Part shown: positions 58,281 to 64,000 of the stretch, piece by piece
How positions within the stretch are numbered: the stretch's first letter is position 1
How the letters are laid out: the number at the start of each line of letters is the position of its first letter
From: Oxalobacter sp.
Lineage (GTDB): Bacteria; Pseudomonadota; Gammaproteobacteria; Burkholderiales; Burkholderiaceae_D
Direction: 5' to 3'
Assembly: GCA_003605115.1 (NCBI GenBank)
Contig: QZKY01000007.1
Location: forward strand, 1-64,000
DNA length: 64,000 nucleotides
Translations under genes and position numbers: made by a program
Notes under the pieces: generated by a model
What the model was told of the DNA's origin: nothing
Seen by the model: the letters and a program-made list of their open reading frames with translations, nothing else
Database searches by the model: none

Positions 58281-60602
58281 TTACTCAGCTTCACGCAAGG
58301 CCTCAGGTGTAAATTTCACGCCCACTTTCCGACCCTTGCGCGCGCGCGCACCGGCATGACTGGCGATTTCAGCGTGCGACAGTTTGTGTTCCTGCTCTTT
58401 GCCGGTACGCCCCTTCCCTGACACGACGACCCCCTTCCGGCTGATGGCTTGTGCCGCCATGAGCGTTTCCTGTTCGTCGAGCCCCATCAAGATCACGCCG
58501 CGTCCGCCATTGCTCAGCATGCGCAATTCATCCAGTCCGAAAATCAGCATCTTGCCTTTTTCGGTAAGACAGGCAATTGCACTGGCGTTATCCGCAATCA
58601 CGCGCGGCTTCAGCAATTCTTCACCTTCTTCGAGCGAAATGAAGGCTTTGCCGCCTTTCACGCGACTAGTCATGTCTTCCAGTTTTGCACCGAATCCGTA
58701 ACCACCGCTGGATGCAAGCAGCAAGGTGGTGTCACCCGTGCCGACATGAAAGTGCACGATGCGTTCGCCGGGAGCCGGTTCGATCAAGGTTGTGACGGGC
58801 ACGCCATCTCCGCGTGCGCCGGGCAGTGAAGCGACGGGTACCGTATAGACACGTCCGGTTGAACCGAAGGCGAGCAGGTGATCAACGGTGCGGCATTCGA
58901 AGGTGCCGTACAAAGTATCGCCGGATTTGAAATTGAATTGCGCAGGATCGTGACCGTGTCCGGATCGCGCACGCACCCAACCGCCATGCGAGATGACAAC
59001 GGTGACCGGTTCATCGATGACTTTTTGTTCGACGGCGGCGCGTTCCGCTTCTTCCATCAGCGTGCGGCGCGCATCGCCGAATTGTTTGCGATCCGCTTCG
59101 ATTTCCTTGATGATGGCTTGCTGCAAGGTGGCTGGGCGTTCGAGCAGTTCGTGCAGGGTTTTCTTTTCCTTGCGCAGTTCGGAGAGTTCCTGCTGAATCT
59201 TGATGCCTTCGAGTTTGGCCAGTTGGCGCAAACGAATTTCCAGAATGTCTTCGGCCTGACGTTCGGAAAGCTTGAAGGTTTTCATCAGCGCCGGTTTCGG
59301 TTCGTCCGAATTGCGGATCAAACGGATGACCTTGTCGATGTTGAGCAGTACCGATTCACGTCCTTCGAGAATGTGGATGCGGTCATCGACCTTGCCCAAG
59401 CGGAATTGTGTGCGGCGGGTCACAGTCTCGAAGCGGAAGCCGACCCATTCGTACAGAATTTCCGTCAATGACTTTTGACGCGGGCGACCGTCGGTACCGA
59501 TCATCACCATGTTGATTGAGGCATTCGTTTCGAGCGAGGTATGCGCCAGCAGGGTTTGCATGAATTCTTCTTGATCCTGGTTGCGCGAGCGCGGCTCGAA
59601 GACCAGACGCACCGGCGCATCGCGACTGGATTCGTCGCGCACGGTATCGAGCACCGAGAGGATGAATTGCTTTTGCGAGAGCTGTTCCGGCGAAAGGGTT
59701 TTTTTGCCCGTGCGAACTTTCGGATTAGTGAGCTCTTCGATTTCTTCCAGCACTTTTTGTGCAGAGGTGGCGGGCGGCAGTTCGGTGACCACGGCTTGCC
59801 ATTGGGCGCGCGCCAAATCTTCGATGTGCCACCGTGCGCGCACCTTGATGCTGCCGCGACCGGAGGCATAAATATCCGCAATCGCCGCCGGTGGCGTGAT
59901 GATTTGTCCACCGCCGGGGAAATCGGGCCCCGGCACAAGGCGCATCAACTCATTATGTTTGAGCTTGGGATTGCGAATGAGGGCAATCGCGGCGTTCGCG
60001 ATTTCCGTGAGATTGTGCGAGGGAATTTCGGTGGCCATGCCGACCGCAATCCCGGAAGAACCGTTTAGCAAGACCATCGGCAAACGTGAAGGAAGCAGTT
60101 TGGGTTCCTGGAAAGAGCCATCGTAGTTCGGCTGAAAATCGACAGTGTCGGCATCGATTTCGTCGAGCAGCATCTTGGCGATGGGGGTGAGGCGCGCTTC
60201 GGTGTAGCGCATTGCTGCGGCACCATCGCCATCGCGGGAACCGAAATTGCCCTGACCATCGATCAGCGGATAACGCAGGGTGAAATTCTGTGCCATGCGC
60301 ACCAGTGCGTCATAGACGGATTGATCGCCGTGCGGGTGGAGCTTGCCGAGTACATCGCCGACAACCGCTGCCGACTTGCGCGGTTTGGCGTTGGCGCTCA
60401 AGCCCAGTTCATTCATCGCATACAGGATGCGGCGTTGCACGGGTTTTTGCCCGTCAGATACGTCCGGCAGGGCGCGGCCTTTGACGACGGAGACGGCGTA
60501 GTCGAGATAGGCGCGCTCGGCAAACGCTGCCAGTGTCAGCGTATCGCCACCGGGTTGGGCGTTGGCTTGTTCAAAGAGGTTGGCTTGTTTTTTCTTGCTC
60601 AT
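58281..60602 (-). CDS. parC: DNA topoisomerase IV subunit A
   Basis: ParC cuts and rejoins DNA to decatenate daughter chromosomes. I start at the ATG at 60602 ([12 protein letters not shown]), giving 773 residues; the upstream extension is not conserved. Markers: [31 protein letters not shown], the [15 protein letters not shown] element, and the catalytic Tyr in [11 protein letters not shown] near residue 132. C-terminal beta-propeller-like repeats are fewer than in GyrA, as for ParC. It follows parE by 63 bases, so parE-parC form one operon. Confidence 0.95.
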   Translation of the reverse strand: MSKKKQANLFEQANAQPGGDTLTLAAFAERAYLDYAVSVVKGRALPDVSDGQKPVQRRILYAMNELGLSANAKPRKSAAVVGDVLGKLHPHGDQSVYDALVRMAQNFTLRYPLIDGQGNFGSRDGDGAAAMRYTEARLTPIAKMLLDEIDADTVDFQPNYDGSFQEPKLLPSRLPMVLLNGSSGIAVGMATEIPSHNLTEIANAAIALIRNPKLKHNELMRLVPGPDFPGGGQIITPPAAIADIYASGRGSIKVRARWHIEDLARAQWQAVVTELPPATSAQKVLEEIEELTNPKVRTGKKTLSPEQLSQKQFILSVLDTVRDESSRDAPVRLVFEPRSRNQDQEEFMQTLLAHTSLETNASINMVMIGTDGRPRQKSLTEILYEWVGFRFETVTRRTQFRLGKVDDRIHILEGRESVLLNIDKVIRLIRNSDEPKPALMKTFKLSERQAEDILEIRLRQLAKLEGIKIQQELSELRKEKKTLHELLERPATLQQAIIKEIEADRKQFGDARRTLMEEAERAAVEQKVIDEPVTVVISHGGWVRARSGHGHDPAQFNFKSGDTLYGTFECRTVDHLLAFGSTGRVYTVPVASLPGARGDGVPVTTLIEPAPGERIVHFHVGTGDTTLLLASSGGYGFGAKLEDMTSRVKGGKAFISLEEGEELLKPRVIADNASAIACLTEKGKMLIFGLDELRMLSNGGRGVILMGLDEQETLMAAQAISRKGVVVSGKGRTGKEQEHKLSHAEIASHAGARARKGRKVGVKFTPEALREAE

Positions 60603-60665
60603 GTATGTAGTTAGTACCTGAAAATATTCATCTCGCACAATTCATGCTGATTGCTCAGCGTTTCC

Positions 60666-62645
60666 TTAAATATCCGCTTCGATGTCGTTCCCATGCTCCT
60701 CCATCCACGCGCGCCGTGCAGCCGCTTCGCCCTTACCCATCATCATGTTGAATCGCGCTTCCGATGCTTTTTGATCAAAGTCGCCCAGCGCAACCGGCAA
60801 AAGGCGGCGCGTGTCCGGGTTCATGGTGGTTTCCCACAACTGTTCTGCATTCATTTCGCCCAAGCCTTTGAAACGCGAGATGGCCCAGGAACCGTCTTTT
60901 GCGCCTTCCTTGCGCAGCTTGTCTTCAATGGTGCCAAGTTCGCTGTCATCCAGCGCATAGAGTTTCTGAATCGGTTTCTTGCCACGTGCCGGTGCATCCA
61001 CGCGGTAGAGCGGCGGACGCGCTACGTGAATGTGGCCGTTCGCAATGAGTTTAGGGAAATGACGGAAGAACAGCGTAAGCAGCAAGACCTGAATGTGAGA
61101 ACCGTCTACGTCTGCGTCTGCAAGGATGCAGATTTTGCCGTAGCGCAGGTTGCTTAAATCGGGGGTGTCTTTCAGGCCGTGCGGATCCACGCCGATGGCG
61201 ACGGAAATGTCGTGAATTTCATTATTGGCAAAGAGTCGATCGCGATCTGTTTCCCAGGAATTCAACACTTTGCCACGCAAGGGCAGGATGGCCTGGAATT
61301 CCTTGTCGCGCCCCATCTTTGCAGAGCCGCCTGCGGAATCGCCTTCAACGAGAAAAAGTTCATTGCGCGCGATGTCGTCAGATTCGCAATCGGTCAGCTT
61401 GCCCGGCAATACCGCAACGCCGGAAGATTTTTTCTTTTCGACTTTTTGCGAGGAGCGCACACGCGCTTGTGCCTGACGAATCACCAGCTCCGCGAGTCGG
61501 CGGCCATGATCGACGTTTTGATTCAGCCACAATTCAAGTTGTGGACGAACGAAACCGGAGACGAGTCGCACCGCATCACGCGAGTTCAAGCGTTCCTTGA
61601 TCTGCCCTTGAAATTGCGGATCCAGCACTTTGGCGGATAGCAAGAAGGAAGAGCGCGCAAACACGTCTTCCGGCAAGAGCTTCACGCCTTTGGGCAGCAT
61701 GGAGTGTAGTTCGGCAAAGCTGCGCACCGCGTTGAACAAGCCGTCGCGCAAACCGGATTCATGCGTGCCGCCTGCGGTCGTGGGAATCAAGTTCACGAAG
61801 GATTCGCGTACCGGCGAGCCATCCTCGGTCCAGGCGACAACCCAGGCCGCCCCTTCACCTTCGGCAAAGCCTTCCGTGTCCTTGCCGGCATAGTGCTCCC
61901 CTTCAAACAGGGGGATGACGGTCTCGCCACTGCTTGTTTCCGCGAGGGATTCAGTCAGATAGCCGCGCAAGCCTTGTTCGTACTGCCAGGTGTAGCTGTC
62001 ATTTTTTTTGAGTGCGTTCAGTGTGACTTTTATGCCGGGCAATAAAATGGCTTTGGATTTAAGCAGATGCTGCAAATCCTGCATCGGGATCACGGCAGAG
62101 TCGAAATATTTCGGATTCGGCCACACGGTGACGCAGGTGCCGGAAGATTTTTCGCCTTTTGTTAGTGCACGCGATTTCAGCGCCTTACTGACTTCACCAT
62201 CAGCAAACGTCATTTGGTGCGCGCGGCCATCGCGCCAGACGGTGACTTCCAGTTGTTTGGAAAGGGCATTCGTGACGGAGACGCCCACACCATGCAAGCC
62301 GCCGGAAAACGCATAGGCGCCTTCTACGCCTTTGTCGAACTTGCCGCCCGAATGCAGGCGCGTGAAAACAATTTCCAGTGTGGATACTTTTTCATCCGGG
62401 TGCATGCCAACCGGAATGCCACGACCATCATCTTCCACACTGATGCTGCCGTCGGGGTTTTGCGTCACAACAATGTGCGTGCAATGTCCGCCGAGCGCTT
62501 CGTCGGAGGCGTTGTCGATCACTTCCTGGATGATGTGTAGGGGATTGTCTGTCCTCGTGTACATGCCCGGGCGTTGTCGCACCGGTTCCAGTCCTTTGAG
62601 TACGCGGATGGAAGATTCGCTGTAGGTTGGTTTGCGGGTTGCCAT
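60666..62645 (-). CDS. parE: DNA topoisomerase IV subunit B
   Basis: ParE supplies the ATPase for topoisomerase IV. The 659-residue protein has the GHKL site (EVIDNASDEALGG, DDGRGIPVG, GGLHGVGVSVTNAL), the transducer domain with a Lys in QTK-like position, and the TOPRIM metal site with EGDSAGG and ADADVDGSHI. PLRGKVLNSWETDRDRLFANNEIHDI is ParE-like rather than GyrB-like. It is first of the parE-parC operon on the minus strand. Confidence 0.95.
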   Translation of the reverse strand: MATRKPTYSESSIRVLKGLEPVRQRPGMYTRTDNPLHIIQEVIDNASDEALGGHCTHIVVTQNPDGSISVEDDGRGIPVGMHPDEKVSTLEIVFTRLHSGGKFDKGVEGAYAFSGGLHGVGVSVTNALSKQLEVTVWRDGRAHQMTFADGEVSKALKSRALTKGEKSSGTCVTVWPNPKYFDSAVIPMQDLQHLLKSKAILLPGIKVTLNALKKNDSYTWQYEQGLRGYLTESLAETSSGETVIPLFEGEHYAGKDTEGFAEGEGAAWVVAWTEDGSPVRESFVNLIPTTAGGTHESGLRDGLFNAVRSFAELHSMLPKGVKLLPEDVFARSSFLLSAKVLDPQFQGQIKERLNSRDAVRLVSGFVRPQLELWLNQNVDHGRRLAELVIRQAQARVRSSQKVEKKKSSGVAVLPGKLTDCESDDIARNELFLVEGDSAGGSAKMGRDKEFQAILPLRGKVLNSWETDRDRLFANNEIHDISVAIGVDPHGLKDTPDLSNLRYGKICILADADVDGSHIQVLLLTLFFRHFPKLIANGHIHVARPPLYRVDAPARGKKPIQKLYALDDSELGTIEDKLRKEGAKDGSWAISRFKGLGEMNAEQLWETTMNPDTRRLLPVALGDFDQKASEARFNMMMGKGEAAARRAWMEEHGNDIEADI

Positions 62646-63036
62646 TTCGAAAAGTTGGGTTACGAGTTACTCACAAATATTGTGGATAAGAATTTGCGAT
62701 AGGTCAAAATTATGTGTTTTATCAAGGCGCTTATCGGCATGCACAACAAATCGGCAGGGTTATTACCGCTGTGATCACAATGAATAAGTGCGTGCATATT
62801 TTTTGTTCGTTCTCGTGAGCAAGATTCTTTTGCTATGCCGAAATATATTTCACACGAATATTTATTTTTTGGCGAAAGAGAATTTTTGAGCCTGGAAATC
62901 GGCTCAGTATAAGCGAGAATGTTTGTCAGACTTTCGCGTTGTGCGGACAAGCAACGTGTCCCTGTGGCTTTGTGTGGCGCGACAGGTTGTTATATGGGCA
63001 ACAACTGTGGTAATTCAGTCATCCCGGGCGCCATCG
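62646..63036. other. AT-rich gap between parE and the rimP promoter
   Basis: No gene is supported here. A 96-codon frame on the minus strand (62660-62950) lacks any family resemblance and a credible ribosome site. The stretch is AT-rich and probably holds the parE promoter and upstream elements of rimP. Confidence 0.5.
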
Positions 63037-63065
63037 TTGCTATGAGGGGGGGAATGGACTATAAT
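63037..63065 (+). promoter_or_regulatory. strong sigma-70 promoter of rimP-nusA
   Basis: TTGCTA (63037-63042) and TATAAT (63060-63065) are separated by exactly 17 bases. Transcription from about 63072 gives a leader of roughly 140 bases before rimP. Confidence 0.75.
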
Positions 63066-63142
63066 GCCGCCATTATAAGAAGTTGGCTCACAATGGTTAA
63101 CGAGTTTCAGGTTGCCGGGTTTCAGTTTGCGTAATGACGAAG

Positions 63143-63167
63143 ATGGGCGGCAGCCCATTTTTTTTTT
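63143..63167 (+). terminator. leader terminator (possible attenuator) before rimP-nusA
   Basis: ATGGGC and GCCCAT around GGCA are followed directly by nine T residues, a textbook intrinsic terminator, 47 bases before the rimP start. It lies downstream of the promoter at 63037, so it should stop most transcripts unless antitermination occurs. A 13-codon frame (63093-63134) ends just before it. Confidence 0.8.
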
Positions 63168-63213
63168 CCTGTTTGAAAATTGCATTGCCACTGATAAAGG
63201 TAAAGGAAAGATT

Positions 63214-63699
63214 TTGCAACTACAGGCGTTGATCGAAAAAACCGTTTCCGGCCTCGGATACGAACTCGTGGATCTTGAGCGAGCTGGACGAGGACTGTTG
63301 CGTGTGTATATCGATTTCCCGCCGGAAGAGGCTGTGAAAGCTTCCATTGCCGTCTCCGATTGCGAGAAAGTGAGCCATCAACTGTCCCATGTTTTGACGG
63401 TTGAGAATGTCAATTACGACAGGCTCGAAATTTCATCGCCGGGGCTGGATCGCCCGCTGAAAAAGTTGTCGGATTACGTTCGTTTTGCAGGGCGTGAAGC
63501 GACAGTGAAATTGCGTACGCCCATACCGGGAACGTCTAACCGCAAATCGTACCAGGGAATCTTGCATGAACCAGAAGGGGATAATTTGAGGCTGGAATTT
63601 GAAGGAAAAGAAGGAGCAGCGATGCTGGAGTTCGTTCTAGCCGATGTGGACAAGGCACGATTGGTGCCGCAAGTGGACTTTAGGAGCCGAAAAGCATGA
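63214..63699 (+). CDS. rimP: ribosome maturation factor RimP
   Basis: RimP assists 30S subunit maturation. I place the start at the TTG at 63214, preceded by AAAGGAAAG; this gives 161 residues beginning [27 protein letters not shown] as usual for the family. An upstream in-frame extension would run into the leader terminator. [11 protein letters not shown] is the strongest family signature. It overlaps nusA by ATGA. Confidence 0.92.
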   Translation: MQLQALIEKTVSGLGYELVDLERAGRGLLRVYIDFPPEEAVKASIAVSDCEKVSHQLSHVLTVENVNYDRLEISSPGLDRPLKKLSDYVRFAGREATVKLRTPIPGTSNRKSYQGILHEPEGDNLRLEFEGKEGAAMLEFVLADVDKARLVPQVDFRSRKA

Positions 63700-64000
63700 G
63701 TCTCGAAATTCTGCTGATGGTTGATGCGCTGGCGCGCGAAAAGAACGTTGACAAAGATGTGGTCTTTGGCTCGTTGGAACATGCGCTCGCATTGGCAACC
63801 AAAAAGCGTTATGAAGGTGACGCCGACATTCGCGTCGCCATTGACAGAGAGTCCGGGGAATTTAAAACCTTCCGGCGTTGGCATGTCGTGCCTGATGAGG
63901 CAGGACTGCAATTGCCCGATCAGGAAATTCTGTATTTCGAAGCGAAAGAGGAATATCCGGACATTGAAGTGGACGAATATATCGAGGAAGAAGTCGAATC
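63696..64000 (+). CDS. nusA: transcription termination/antitermination factor NusA (partial)
   Basis: The first 101 codons of NusA, cut by the window edge. [38 protein letters not shown] is the typical N-terminal RNA-polymerase-binding domain. The ATGA overlap with rimP and TAGGAG upstream fix the start. In bacteria infB normally follows further downstream. Confidence 0.95.
   Translation, partial: MSLEILLMVDALAREKNVDKDVVFGSLEHALALATKKRYEGDADIRVAIDRESGEFKTFRRWHVVPDEAGLQLPDQEILYFEAKEEYPDIEVDEYIEEEVE

Noticed and set aside
62660-62950. 96-codon minus-strand frame upstream of rimP
   Set aside because: AT-rich, no ribosome site, no family features.

Overview
The window looks like chromosomal DNA of a betaproteobacterium in the Burkholderiales (an Oxalobacteraceae-like relative is my best guess). 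This rests on protein resemblance (RhlE, FabI, PEP carboxylase, HemX/HemY, DusA, HtpG, ParC/ParE, RimP/NusA), on local order (ppc next to hemX-hemY, rimP-nusA) and on a moderately GC-rich composition. The genus is an inference. No rRNA operon, prophage, CRISPR array or complete insertion sequence is visible. One tRNA gene, tRNA-Lys(CUU), is present.

Layout. 1-5000: minus-strand housekeeping genes rhlE, fabI, mltD and rpiA. 5000-10950: sugar-phosphate genes pgi and tal, separated by a foreign-looking pair (processive glycosyltransferase plus YaiO-like outer-membrane barrel). This pair is bracketed by intact pgi and a second, frameshifted copy of the pgi 3' end. 11000-13050: a small integron-type cassette array on the minus strand, with an attI-like leader, three cassette genes and three attC sites, one of them collapsed, and no integrase gene. 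13300-20000: an AcrR-type repressor with a clear operator and a complete RND efflux operon. 20000-25700: yggX-argA divergent from hrpA. 26500-32300: dsdA, then kup with an N-terminally truncated KdpD and KdpE, which suggests potassium control without a KdpFABC pump nearby. 32400-41100: ppc, hemX-hemY, dusA and an FtsH-type protease. 41200-43500: a yeast-type cytosine deaminase, then a second attI-like leader with a cassette gene and attC, an exported protein and a DUF3297 gene. 43600-52000: an FAH-family hydrolase, DUF898 and M48 membrane proteins, tRNA-Lys, a SET-domain methyltransferase cluster with a decayed third copy, a DUF202 protein and a diguanylate cyclase. 52100-54300: an accessory island with a BrnT-like toxin and antitoxin, a lone XRE regulator and an AT-rich HEPN/zinc-ribbon protein. 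54400-64000: htpG, an UPF0016 manganese/calcium exporter, ridA, parE-parC, and rimP-nusA behind a strong promoter and a leader terminator.

Two themes stand out. First, two integron-like arrays about 29 kb apart, in opposite orientations, share a leader that resembles attI sites of mobile integrons, although no intI lies beside either one. Second, a roughly 60-bp imperfect palindrome (arms GGGGTCAGAGT and ACTCTGACCCC) occurs nine times in gene gaps, one copy nested inside an older copy, plus one diverged relative and one half-copy. Several copies border accessory modules, including both cassette arrays and the toxin-antitoxin island. Outermost flanking bases differ between copies but stay complementary. 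All calls are by reading the sequence; no database search or folding program was run.
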